The notes beneath the pieces were generated by a model. The model was given only the letters and a program-made list of their open reading frames with translations. It was not told the origin of the DNA and made no database searches. The translations under genes and the position numbers were made by a program. Shown piece by piece: positions 1 to 12,300 of a stretch of DNA of 64,000 nucleotides (within the stretch, counting starts at the first letter, position 1; the number at the start of each line of letters is the position of its first letter). The stretch is from the NCBI GenBank assembly GCA_014529385.2, contig CM043959.1:1270358-1334357 (forward strand). The letters are read 5' to 3'. This DNA comes from Adiantum capillus-veneris. Its lineage: Eukaryota; Streptophyta; Polypodiopsida; Polypodiales; Pteridaceae.

Positions 1-1
1 A

Positions 2-556
2 CGAAGAGATGAAATTCCATTACGGCCGATGATGGGAGTACAAGCCTTTGCCAAGTGGGGCATATATTTTATAGGTCCCATCATACCTCCCTCATATAGG
101 ACGCACGCACAATACATCATCGTAGCCACATATTATCTCACCAAATGGGTGGAAGCAAAAGCAACACAGAAAAACGATGCACGAACTACGACTCGGTTCC
201 TTTTTTAACATATCTTTCCCGGATACGGTCTACCCATTGAAATTGTGAGTGATAGAGAAACACACTTTGTAAACAATGTCACTAAAATCTTACTTGACGA
301 ATTCATGGTGATCCATCACAAATCAGCACCCTATCACCCCCAAGCTAACGGACAAGCCAAGAGAACCAATAAAATCTTATGCACGGTGCTCACCAAAATA
401 GTGAGTGACTCAAGAACTGACTGGGACCAGAAGCTACACTCAACATTATGGGCTTACAGGGTAGCATTTAAAACTTCCATAGGAACCACTTTTTTTAACC
501 TTTTGTTCGGGATTAATGTGATTCTACCCATGAAATTCTTGATTAACATGATTTGA
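2..556 (+). pseudogene. Ty3/gypsy integrase core fragment
   Basis: Reading from base 2, one frame gives integrase-like sequence: FAKWGIYFIGPI, then YIIVATYYLTKWVEAKA, then SDRETHF and YHPQANGQAKRTNK. In the gypsy family these flank the first Asp and precede the second Asp and the Glu of the DDE triad. Canonical copies read WGIDF where this one reads WGIYF, so the first catalytic Asp appears to be Tyr. An in-frame TAA at 206-208 breaks the core, and the frame ends at 554-556 just after the GTTFFNLLFG segment. The 5' part (RT, RNase H) lies off the window. This is a dead remnant. Confidence 0.9.
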
Positions 557-639
557 GTCGAGACACAGTTAGGATGGACAGGACACAAACTGTCTAAAAG
601 ACTTTAGAGAAATTGCGAATGGAACAATTGCATCAATTC

Positions 640-1440
640 TGCTCCAATAGAATCCATACAAACGGAGCCTACATGGTTAGGAGGCATCGATCTACGAATT
701 TTGTTGCAACTTAATGATGGTATCACCGAGCGGACACTGGGGCAAGAGCAAATGTTGTCAACTACTCCACCTTTGTGAAATTGACAAGGGAGCCTTTATT
801 GCCAAATACTATTGGGTTCAAAGTGGCCAACAAAGTAACAATGAACAGCTTGGGGCATGTCAATTTACCAATAACTATTGATGGAACAATTTATCCTCAA
901 CAAATTTGATGTGGTTGTGGATACAAACCTTAATGAAGCAGTTATTATGGGAGTGTCATGGATGCGCACTTATAAAGCCACACCAAATTGGTAGGATAAT
1001 ACCTTACAACTAATGTTAGATGACAAATCTTTTGCCACACCATTTTTACAAGCCGATTACCTATGGGAACCTCTTCAATCAACCCCTGCTCCAATACCGT
1101 GAAGATCTCGAAAGGTGTTCAGTAAAATATGGGTGAAAAAGTCCATTATGCAAACCCATCCAGAGAAATTATGGATACCCAAACAACACTGTACTGAAAT
1201 TCAACCTACACAGCACCAACCAAACCCAAACCCCACACAACCACCAAAAGCTCCAACTTTTGTTAAGCAAACAGGGTAAATACAATCACACCATCGACAA
1301 CCAAAAGAAGTCATTTGGACATGGAAACAAAAACCAACTTGCACACTAGATGACGAACTCAAAGTCCACATCAAATCAATTTCAGTGACACCCAAAAAAG
1401 AGCCCTCCATCAAAAGACAAGATAGTGTCAAAACTTCTAG
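640..1440 (+). pseudogene. Gypsy-type aspartic protease plus W-x-P-K-rich region, decayed
   Basis: Bases 733-744 encode DTGA, the retropepsin active-site motif, followed by NVVNYSTFVKLTREPLLPN and a beta-rich segment. A TGA at 907-909 ends this frame. The next frame (from 905) carries FDVVVDTNLNEAVIMGVSWM, equivalent to the ILG-x-x-W/F end of the fold. Farther on (about 1100-1440) the translation contains KIWVKK, KLWIPK and VIWTWK, resembling the repeated W-V-P-K motifs at 14.0-14.4 kb. It follows integrase sequence at 1-556, which is the wrong order for one gypsy element, so two fragments are juxtaposed. Stops and shifts make it a pseudogene. Confidence 0.7.
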
Positions 1441-1683
1441 GTGCCACTATCAAAGACCGAGCGCGTCTTCTACAACTTCTCTTATTCATACCACGCAACT
1501 TCAAACTAACCTCATCATCAAAATCCCTTGAACATATAGTTCAAAACCCACATCTTGCACATCACTTTGTTACCCTGTGCATATTTTCCATTAGCATCCT
1601 AGAGCCACAATATATGGCTATGCATAGACACTTACTTTGTACCCATGCACTTTGACAAATGTTCGTTGGGAAGGACTCACTCT

Positions 1684-1696
1684 AGGAAGGGGGGAA
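1684..1696 (+). other. Polypurine-tract-like run after the W-x-P-K region
   Basis: AGGAAGGGGGGAA resembles the runs at 7561-7571 and 14715-14725, both of which lie just before LTR-like starts. It suggests the 3' end of an LTR element here. No matching LTR partner is visible in the window. Confidence 0.45.
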
Positions 1697-2269
1697 AAAG
1701 CAGCAAGATACTCATAATTTTGTATATATTATTTTCTTTTTATTTACCTTTATAAAATTTTTAGAGCTTTTTAGCTCTTAGCAGGAAAAAACATGAGCCA
1801 TATTGACACCATTCACGAAAAATAAGATGTCGGGCTAAGAATATGTATGTATGAGTGATTGTAATAATTTTGGCAGAATTTTGGCCAATGAAGAATAATG
1901 GTGGGTAATTTTATTTTATTTTTAACACTAAAAAACTAAAAAGGACAAATAATCAACAAAAATTAAAAAGTTGAGCCAAGAAAGTTGAAAATCCACTTCT
2001 GAGAGCAAACGCCGAATCTTCAAAGCAAGGGCTTCGAACATGGAAAATATGAAAAGGTTTGGCACATGACGGATTTTGAGCCAACTTCTGAAGGATCAAA
2101 ACTGTAGATTAAAAGCCATTTGTCAAATGAATATCAGAATGAAGAACGGTTCGAACTGCAGGTGATATGAACAGGAAGTTATGATCAATGGAGGTACGTA
2201 TGAATGGGGCATTTTGAGTAGGTAGGGAACATATAGTCAAAATGGGGCCAAATAAGCTCATTTGCATTC

Positions 2270-2272
<3 letters not shown>
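1697..2272. other. AT-rich noncoding stretch
   Basis: No ORF, RNA or repeat is recognisable. If the polypurine run just upstream is a PPT, this would be decayed LTR sequence. Confidence 0.3.

Positions 2273-2328
<56 letters not shown>
2273..2328. repeat. (GA)n microsatellite
   Basis: About 56 bp of perfect GA dinucleotides. Confidence 0.97.
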
Positions 2329-2330
<2 letters not shown>

Positions 2331-2370
2331 CCTAGAGATTCTTGCGGTGTTTTGGCCTTCTATGACCACC

Positions 2371-4060
2371 TCAGTAGCTCTTACTCCACCAGATTTGACA
2401 GGTATGATCATTAACCCTACAAGAACACTTGTTTATGCTCCACACTGCACCAGCAATACCAATTTTCTCAACACCGAGATTGTGTATGACAATCTCAAAT
2501 ATGCGTTCATCATCTATGGTTCTCCATAGCGTGTCTCGGACTTTATCAAATCCGTCTAGCCACTCTCCAATGTCAATTAGGGACTCTGATACCAGCCAAC
2601 CTTCTGCCGTGCTACCCTTCAGACGTGCCTTCTCACCCACATATCCCTTGAACTTTTTCATGGAACGTTCTAAAAAGAACATCCGATGTGCATTAAGTCT
2701 AGGTCCATATGTGACAGATGCTCTGTATCCGCTTGTTTGAAGCCCTGCATGTATACATATGACAATAGATAAGCTTGAGAAAAACCAAGGTTTATAGTGT
2801 TTGAGTTTGAGTATATATCACCTGAGCATTCTGTTTATCCGGGATAGTCATGCATGGTCCACATTAAAATGCCTCTGATCAAAGCATTGTGTCGATCTAT
2901 GTGTCGACTCATATCCACCACTTCTATGCCAATCCACAATTGTTGTAGCACTTCCAATAGTGGACGAAGATACACATCTATATTCTTCACTTTATATCGC
3001 CCAGGCACAATCAAGCTTAGAAACAGGTGCCCCTTCTTGGTAGTCAACCACGGGGGAATGTTGTAGTTGATGATAACAACTGGCCATACACTGTAAGATG
3101 TTGACCTCTAACCAAATGGATTTACGCCATCCATAGCCAGGACGAGGTGCAAATTTTGAGCTTCCCTGGCAAAATCTAGTCATGTGTCGTCTATATGCTT
3201 CCAAGCCGCACAATCTATAGGAATCCGCAACACACCATCCGAAGATCTATTCTCCTCGTGCCATGATGCTAGGGCGGCCATGGACTTACATTCAAAGAAA
3301 TGTTTGATGCAAGGCAGCAGAGGAAAGTGTCACAAAACCTTCTGCTGAATTTTTTGTCCATGGAGATCTACTCGATATCTCTCGGAATCACATTTCAGAC
3401 ACTTCTCCGTGTCTATGTATTCCCCTCTGAAAAGAATGCATTCATTAGGACAAGCGTGAATAGAATTGTAATCCATCCCCCAAGTTTTTCAAGATCTTTC
3501 TTGATTCCTATTTAGAATCTAGCATCACATTATCAGCTGGCAGTGTATGTGCTCTTTGAGCAATCTACACAACGAAAAAAATGTGGTACACTTGTGTAAG
3601 TAATCTATCGGATCATGACACATTTAGAGTTTTTTATTGAAGTAAACACATTGAAATAGATCACCTAAAAAGTGTTGTGATGCTAGTGTCACTCCATCCA
3701 AACTTTATCTGCATGTTGAGAAGAACCAGGAGAGCCTTCAATCTAGACACACGTGCTCCACCAACAATGTCGTATCAACTTCACTTTTCATGTCATCATA
3801 GATAAGCCTTTTCTGAATCTATGATCGTATCATTTCATCGATCTCAGGCTCAAACATAGCCTCGTTGGGAATGTGGTCTGCATAATCACCCTCTGAGCTA
3901 TCAGAGGCTACATCTTGTGGCTTCACATATGCTGCTTGATCGAAGCGCCTGTGAACATGTCCATTGGGTTGCAAGATTGTTGTCTGTTGGCCAGCATCAG
4001 AGTCTGATGAGTTGTAATTGGCAACAACTTGATCTATAATAGATGGATCAAAATCGCCAA
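2371..4060 (-). pseudogene. CACTA (En/Spm) TNP2-type transposase, decayed
   Basis: On the minus strand, broken frames follow the order of plant TNP2 transposases. About 3480-3380 gives HACPNECILFRGEY with CLKC. About 3320-3240 gives the FFECKSMAALASWHEE block. About 3140 gives LAMDGVNPFG. About 3075-2850 gives NIPPWLTTKKGHLFLSLIVPG, NIDVYLRPLLEVLQQLW and ILMWTMHDYPG. A later segment (2750-2570, after an intron-like gap with a GT donor near 2824 and an AG acceptor near 2750) gives ERSMKKFKGYVGEKARLKGS and TAEGWL, matching the C-terminal DUF4218-type region. Several stops and frameshifts are present. No CACTA terminal repeats were found. Confidence 0.85.
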
Positions 4061-4255
4061 ATTCGTGAACGTGCTACAAAGAAACGTGTCTTGTTCGTCA
4101 CACAACATGTTTGCATCGATTACAAGGACATAAGATCCTTGTTGAGAGATAGGCGTTCCGGTTGGACGACCCCACATCCTCGTCACTACTCATAATGAAT
4201 TTAAAACCTTCTAACCTGAACATAAAATTATTCTTCTATTGGCATCCTCCGTCTC

Positions 4256-4258
<3 letters not shown>

Positions 4259-4346
<88 letters not shown>
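4259..4346. repeat. (TC)n microsatellite
   Basis: About 88 bp of near-perfect TC dinucleotides. The Leu-Ser and Arg-Glu ORFs over it are artefacts. Confidence 0.97.
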
Positions 4347-4349
<3 letters not shown>

Positions 4350-4386
4350 CTCCCTCACAATCAAGAAACCATAGATCACATTGTAA

Positions 4387-6008
<1,622 letters not shown>

Positions 6009-6026
6009 CATGTGTGTGTGTGTGTG

Positions 6027-6556
6027 CCGATACCAATATTAGTATAGTTCAGTAGTACAAATAGTTATTTGTATCAGTATCAATATACAGTACCATTACA
6101 AGTCTAGTATTACCAGTAGCAGTATAGGAGTATCAGTACCAGTAGTGTATGATGCTAGTATCAGTACCAGTATAGTCTTGTAGTACCAATAAGTACTAGT
6201 ACCAGTACCAATATATATTGTACCAATACAACCAGTAGCAATATAGGAGTATTAGTAACAGTAGTGTATAGTGTCAGTGTCTGTATCAGTACTAGTATTA
6301 CTAGTATAGTCTTGTAGTACTGGTAAGTACCAGTACCAGTATATATTATACTAGTACAACCAGTACTACCAGTAGCAGTATAGGAGTATTATTAACAGTA
6401 TTGTATAGTGTCAGTATGAGTATCGGTATCGTCTAGTAGTACCAGTAATTACCAGTACTAGTACCAATATATATTGTACCAGTAGAACCAATACTAGTAT
6501 AGCAGTATAGCAGTAACCGTACCAGTAGTATCAGTACCAGTACTACCAATATCAGT
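6027..6556. repeat. TACCAGTA-type satellite array, about four units
   Basis: Landmarks of the form AGTAGTGTAT recur near 6141, 6260 and 6397, spaced 119 and 137 bp. Each is followed by a TATAGTCTTGTAGTAC or ATCGTCTAGTAGTACC segment and then a TATATTGTACC segment. The units are diverged and vary in length. Confidence 0.75.
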
Positions 6557-6606
6557 AAATTCAACGGTGGATCTCATAAGTCAAATACCCTTCACACAAT
6601 GAATAT

Positions 6607-6924
6607 TTGCAATATGAGCTCAAGGTGTTGGAGTCAACTTCCCTCCTTATGATCACTCTTGACAAGGTGGTGAAAAAACTTGGGCATGAAATGATTGCAC
6701 TCCCACTAATGAGGCAGGGGGCTCTTTTATGGAAAAGAAAAATGCTACCTGCCCTCAATCCCAATCCAAAAGGGGATTACAGGGATGTTCCTGTCACTAT
6801 CATACAGGCACAGAAGATCATTGACAATCAACCAACTTGGCGAAGGAAATGGTTTGAGCAATGTCCAACCGATGAAACCTATTATAGAAATGCTCCACAA
6901 CATCTTCGGATCGACCCCACATAG
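6607..6924 (+). CDS. Unrecognised ORF, 105 codons, upstream of an LTR-like end
   Basis: The predicted protein is hydrophilic, contains RRKWFEQCPTDETYYRNAPQ and matches no family I know. Together with the ORF at 7070-7516 it precedes a polypurine run and LTR-like start, so it may be the 3' coding end of a retroelement. A decayed fragment is as likely as an expressed gene. Confidence 0.3.
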   Translation: MQYELKVLESTSLLMITLDKVVKKLGHEMIALPLMRQGALLWKRKMLPALNPNPKGDYRDVPVTIIQAQKIIDNQPTWRRKWFEQCPTDETYYRNAPQHLRIDPT

Positions 6925-7069
6925 TGTCCCATTAACATCCTGGGAAAGCTTTTATTCATGAAAATGCAGGAGACCAGCAGTTCTAAACTACCCAATCATA
7001 ACCAATCCAAGCAATAACAACCTCCCTTCAAAAAAAAAAAATATTCACACACTCAGAGGATTCATCAAT

Positions 7070-7516
7070 ATGATGAAAGAAATACCAAATCTTGCATGCC
7101 AGGTGCTTGTCAAAATTGCAAAGATGCTAATCACCTGCATAACGACATTCAATGATATAAAAGCAGCGGAGCATCCTTGGCAGGTCTTTGTGGAAGGCAC
7201 AAGAGGACTATGCTGGAATATGGAAACAAAGGTTCCCAACAAAAACATCATCATGAGATTGTATGCAAGAGTCATGTTTTTGCCCTCCCACTACATGCAA
7301 ACCTTTGAGGAGGCATTCATGATAGGATTCTTTGAAGTCGACAATTCCATATTTAATCCCGCGACCAAAGGTTTACCAGCTCAACATATCGCGTATCAGA
7401 GCACTCTCAGCAATAATCCTTTCAAAGAGCTAGCAACAAAGATACAAATTGAGGCAAGGGTAGAAAAATTCAGGCGACTCAAAGGGACGCTGGAAAAGAG
7501 GCTGATCAACTATTAA
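7070..7516 (+). CDS. Unrecognised ORF, 148 codons, just before a PPT-like run
   Basis: This open frame has a Leu/Ile-rich N-terminal half (QVLVKIAKMLITCITTFNDI), a middle part with MFLPSHYMQTFEEAF and a charged C-terminus. No domain is recognisable. It ends 45 bp before GGAAGGGGGG (7561-7570) and an LTR-like start at 7573. That position suggests it belonged to the element whose LTR is interrupted at 7954. It could be a diverged gag-like or accessory product. The function is unknown. Confidence 0.35.
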   Translation: MMKEIPNLACQVLVKIAKMLITCITTFNDIKAAEHPWQVFVEGTRGLCWNMETKVPNKNIIMRLYARVMFLPSHYMQTFEEAFMIGFFEVDNSIFNPATKGLPAQHIAYQSTLSNNPFKELATKIQIEARVEKFRRLKGTLEKRLINY

Positions 7517-7560
7517 AGGCGACAGTCAAAAGCAGATTGCACGAGGATGTGTAATCAATG

Positions 7561-7571
7561 GGAAGGGGGGA
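7561..7571 (+). other. Polypurine tract preceding an LTR start
   Basis: GGAAGGGGGGA is followed directly by TGTTTGGTGGATAC, the likely LTR start at 7573. Confidence 0.6.
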
Positions 7572-7572
7572 A

Positions 7573-7954
7573 TGTTTGGTGGATACAGCAGAATGTCGCT
7601 TAAAAGCCGAATACACACCAAACTTTGTTGTATTCAATCATTTTCTCAAAAGAAGCTGTGTAATTCTGTTGTTGATGATTCTCAAATTGTAATATAGTCT
7701 ATCATTCCCTCTTAGTCTCTCTGAGCCTACAAACCATGTAAGTGGATGAATGGCCGTGCAAAAGGGTCCCAAGTTGTTAAATCAAAACCCTTAGTTTTGT
7801 AGGACACATCATCATTATCTTGGGAATTATTGGACGTCGACTGAGAGATTCATTGTTGCTATAAATTGTAATCAATCTTTCTCCTTGTCTGGTAATCAAA
7901 ATTCGATTCCGAATAGCACATTGTGTTCCTTGTCTCTTGCTCTTTAATCGAAGT
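7573..7954 (+). repeat. Left part of an LTR, interrupted by the 9-kb element
   Basis: It starts TGTTTGG after a PPT and runs to the GAAGT target site at 7950-7954. Its last ~60 bp join with 17003-17045 to make a sequence closely matching 20588-20680 (+) and the reverse complement of 27040-27110. Those copies lack the insertion, so this is one LTR split by the element at 7955-16997. Confidence 0.75.
7950..7954. repeat. Target-site duplication GAAGT, left
   Basis: Matches 16998-17002 immediately outside the other LTR. Confidence 0.88.
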
Positions 7955-8279
7955 TGTTAACCCTCACAGCTCACGGACACCCTATCACCTACGACGGACG
8001 TTGTATTATTTACTTGGTAGAGTCAGGTACCGGGCTTGTCGGTCCAATAGGAAAAGGGTAGAGTGATCGCCAATGAGAGGTGCACTCTAACTGGAACATT
8101 CAAGGGATTAGTTGGCTAAGCATGGGCACCCAAGTGTGAATGGGGCGAGCTCGTATAAAAGTCAACTAAACCTAAAATTCGTTCATTCTCTCATTTGTGC
8201 AATAGAAGAGTGCTCTTGCTCCATCTTCATCTCCATCTTCTTCTTCTTCTTCTTCACCTCCTTGTAAGTGTGTGTATGT

Positions 8280-8318
<39 letters not shown>

Positions 8319-8553
8319 CAATTGAGCATTACGAAGGCACGACAGTGGCGAAGCAGTTGAGCACGGCACGACAGCAGCTTCTTCTTCATCGCGGCGAGGA
8401 ATCCACCACGAACGCCAGCGTAGAGCGGTGAGTGACACACCCTTGCTCTCTTGAGCTTGCTAGATTAGTCTGGTTGTGTGCTTGGAGCCATTTGTGGCTT
8501 GCACACAGTTATCGGCAAGTTCCTTGCATTGACACGTGCGACAGACGCGCACA
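7955..8553 (+). repeat. 5' LTR of the 9-kb element (599 bp)
   Basis: TGTTAACCCTCA to GACGCGCACA, with TG...CA ends. It contains TATAAAAG near 8154, a TTC-rich stretch and a GA microsatellite at 8283-8314. It aligns along its length with 16439-16997. Differences include a shorter GA tract and a ~23-bp segment missing from the 3' copy near 8390. Confidence 0.93.
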
Positions 8554-8557
8554 TTTT

Positions 8558-8575
8558 TGGCGTCGCTGTCGGGGA
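8558..8575 (+). other. Primer-binding site, tRNA-Asp type
   Basis: TGGCGTCGCTGTCGGGGA starts 5 bp after the LTR. It matches the complement of the plant tRNA-Asp 3' end (TGGCGCCGTTGCCGGGGA, from general knowledge) at 15 of 18 positions, with only transitions as differences. This PBS type is typical of the Athila/Tat gypsy branch. Confidence 0.75.
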
Positions 8576-8696
8576 ATGCCATACACTAAGCTTGAATGGC
8601 ACTTTGTGCTTCTTTTGTGGTGCAATTTCAATTGTAGGAAAGGTAAGGAAGGAGGGTGTGTGTGTTGAGAAGAAGGATTTTGTGTTATATTGTGTA

Positions 8697-8823
8697 TTTT
8701 TTTTGTTAATGGAGTTTTCAAAGGTACTGTGTTTATTCTCTGTGTATTAAGGTTGTTAGTTTTCTTTGTTAATGGAGTTTTCAAAGGTACTGTATTTATT
8801 CTCTGTGTATTAAGGTTGTTAGT
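8697..8823 (+). repeat. Tandem duplication, 64-bp unit, in the leader
   Basis: GTTAATGGAGTTTTC recurs at 8704 and 8768, and the whole ~64-bp unit is almost identical between the two copies. Confidence 0.9.
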
Positions 8824-8925
8824 TTTCTGTGTAATGTAATGTACATTAAGTAGGAAGTAGATCTATGAGAGCTAATAGAGTGTGTTAGTATGTAAGAGTA
8901 GGTGTACTAGTTAGAAGTAGGTAGA

Positions 8926-8928
<3 letters not shown>

Positions 8929-8967
<39 letters not shown>
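8929..8967. repeat. (GT)n microsatellite
   Basis: Tract of GT dinucleotides in the leader of the 9-kb element. Confidence 0.93.
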
Positions 8968-8968
<1 letters not shown>

Positions 8969-9383
8969 CTCGCGCAGGCCGCGGCAACCTTATCCTTAAA
9001 CAAAATCTTTTTTTAAAAAAAGTTAAAAAAATTTTAAAGGGAGGACCGGGATCGGGAATATCTCCCAGACCCAAGCCCAAGCTCACGCTTAGGCCTAGGC
9101 CTCAGTCGCCTTTGAAAATTATGAATTTGAGCTTCACACGTAGCTAAAAATTGATTTTTTGAGAACCAACGGAACTTCAGATGCCCGAAAATTGTGTTGT
9201 AAATCACATTGTGACACTCTGAGTGATACGCTCGTTTTGAGCTATCACACACTTTAATCAAAAAAATCGATCATTAAAAAACATTAAAAACGTAAAAAAA
9301 CACGAGTGAAAACAGACGCTTAAAAAAGGTAAGCGGTTAACCTTCGAGGTTATTCGCCGACGCTTGTAGGGTGCCAAAGACAC

Positions 9384-12300
9384 ATGCATCTGCGCTCTAG
9401 TCGTGTGCTAGAGACGGAGCAACTAGAGAGAATTTCGACTTACGCGAGTTCTCAATATCCACCTACTTTAGGTTCCAGGCCCTCGGCGGGGACCCAAGGT
9501 AGTACAAACAAAGACCCGAACATAGCAGCTAGTGACTCTTCCTCTGACTACGACGTCATGGAGGGTTTCCCAATGCCTAATCTCGATAGCTCAAGCCAAG
9601 ACATGCATGCCATGGGCCCGCGGTCCGGGCCGAGCGTGCTTAGCCGCTTGAAGGAAACCTTTAGTAGAGCCACTCGCTCCGAACATGGAGTCAATGATGT
9701 AAATGAGGGGGGTGGGGAAGTAAATTCTCCATTCATGACCAACATAGACTCTATGCCTTTAGAGAGTGTGCATGTGAATACTCCATTCGCTGCATCTCCT
9801 GACTCTTCAGAGTTATTCCCCTCCGAGGTCATATTACCCGATGGTAGAAGCCTTGCCGAAGTGCAAGAGGCTAAGCGATATATCCTTGCAGCGAGGGAAA
9901 AGGAAGTCGAGAGCTTACGTAAGGCGGAGCAACGAAGAGAGTTAAAATCGAAAGGTCCTATGTCAATATCTTTTCTAGGAGAGCAATCGAGTGCTCCTGA
10001 CTTAGCAACCGCTAAGGGCCAACCCCTAGAAAGCAGCATTGCATCTAGCTCAAAGGACACCCCTAGCACCTCAATCATAGATGGAGTGTTTTTAAATGAG
10101 AACTGGGAGTACGAACTACAAAGAGAAACTCTGACCGACCTATACACAGGTCACACCTATCACGTGGGTTGGTTAGATGTCCTACAATCCACAATGGGTG
10201 CTACTAGTGTGGAGGATCAACAACAAAGAGTTTGTGAGGTCATCCATAGGGTGATTGAGTTAGAGAGACAGAACAAGGGGATCAACATGCCTTCAACAGG
10301 TCTCATGAGATTCTTGGATACAGGAAAGGCTAAACAACCGACCTTATCGCAAATGGAGACTCCCTCGGTAAGTCAGATGGATCCTCAATATGTTGTTTCG
10401 CCAGCCGTCTCAGTGCAATCTGAGCCCACAAGTGATAGCTTCACCTTTCCAAGTCTAGCTCATCTTTCCCTTGATGACACCACGGCTACCATGCCTATCC
10501 CAATGATGGGCATGCCAAGAAACACGCCATGGACCTCATTTGTTAGTAAAGCACCGCTACATGGTAGCACAATGCCTGCAACAGTACCTACAAGTGTGTA
10601 CCAATCGTATGAACCTATGGGTCCACGTACTCATGTAGTCCCTACCCCTCCCATTGTTTCAACTACCTATGCTCCACAACCACAACACCCAAGTTCTTAT
10701 TTCCATGGGACCATACCGGCTAGCATTAGCATGTCACATCCGACGTATGCTATGCCTAGGGCCACACATACGAACTTTGGGCCGCCACATGGCACAACAT
10801 CATACCAACCGTGGAACCCAAGGGCTTCCTATACACCAAGACCAATGCCAATACCTACTCCACATGTAATCTCTGGAGCGCCTTCACCCATGGTACCTGC
10901 TCACTTAGGTGACTTGGCAACATTTGCTCAAGCTATCGGTCGATCTATTGCTGAGAATATGCGTAACACGCCTGATAGAGAGCCTAGAAGTAAGGCAGTA
11001 CAAATAGCCAAGCTTACACAAAAATTTAGTGGAGACGGGGATGTGAGAAATCATATCGAAGTGTTTGAACAAATATGCGATTCTCTAGGAGAACACATTG
11101 ACCTGCATAAGAGTAATGCTTTAAGCCTAACCTTATTTGGGAAGGCAAGGGATTGGTATAGAACCCTAAGGGTGGAAGAAAAAACGATTTACCCTACTCT
11201 TAGGAGACTGTTCTTAAAAGAATACATACGAGAGGGAGTGCTTTGGGGTGTAGCTTCTCAACTCTAGAAAGCCCAACGAGAGGAAGGAGAGTCGGTGAGA
11301 GACTTTATTAGTCGCTTAAAGCATTTGAATTCTCGTTGTAATACAAATGAGCGCTTCAATAATAATCAATTGCTTGATAGATTCATTAGGGGATTACGAC
11401 ACGAGGATATCTACAATGGCCTAGTCATTAGAGGTATCACCACTTGGGAAGCAGTCACCACCAATGCGATCCAATTGGAGGATAATTTAATGATTCAAGG
11501 AGAAAGAGTGTCTGTTGAGCCTAAATCTTTTAGCTCGCAAGCATCAGGGCATCAACCAATGACCCTAAAGCCTATTTCTAAGGAGCCAAAGATATCTGAG
11601 ATGACTTTAGCAGATCTCACCAAGGCTATTCAAGAGAGTCTTAGAGATAATCGTGCTCCGCAAAACAATCACATGTATCCAAGAAGGGAGCAGCAATGGT
11701 GCTCAGTATGCTATGGTCCACATAGTACCAGTGAATGCCCTAGTTTTAGAGTGAAATTCAATGGGAATTGCAATGCCTGTGGGAGGTATGGTCATCAAGC
11801 TAAGGATTTCATAGTATTTAAGCACGTGATGGCCAATAGACCAACCTTAGCATGGATAGATACACCTCGAGTGCCTGCATTGATGCTGGCCCCACCTCTT
11901 GAACAAACGTCACAACACATGGTTCCTAGGGCCCAAAATGTTGTCCAAACAAAACCCTTACCACCTCCAGTGCTAGGAACGCAACCACCACATCCGAGAA
12001 TCACTTATGTGAATCAAGTTGATTGTGAGTCATCTATTGCTTGTTTGGAAGGTTGTGAGGAAGAGATAGACCCTAATATTGCCTATGGGATGGATGCGCT
12101 TGAAGAAAGTCCACAATACTACATGGAGGACTATTGGGGACAAGTCAAACCTGTATATCAAGTAGCTGATCTTGCTGCAAGAGGCCAAAATATCAATTAC
12201 ACTGCCAAGATATCACCTCTTCAATGCTATGAGTGTGGAGGTCCACATCGTGTGGCCGAGTGTCCTATTAGGCTACAAAAGAATGCCACACTAATGCAAA

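Noticed and set aside
9548-10147. Minus-strand ORF of 199 codons
   Set aside because: It lies fully inside the gag frame on the other strand and has no domain. It is a shadow.
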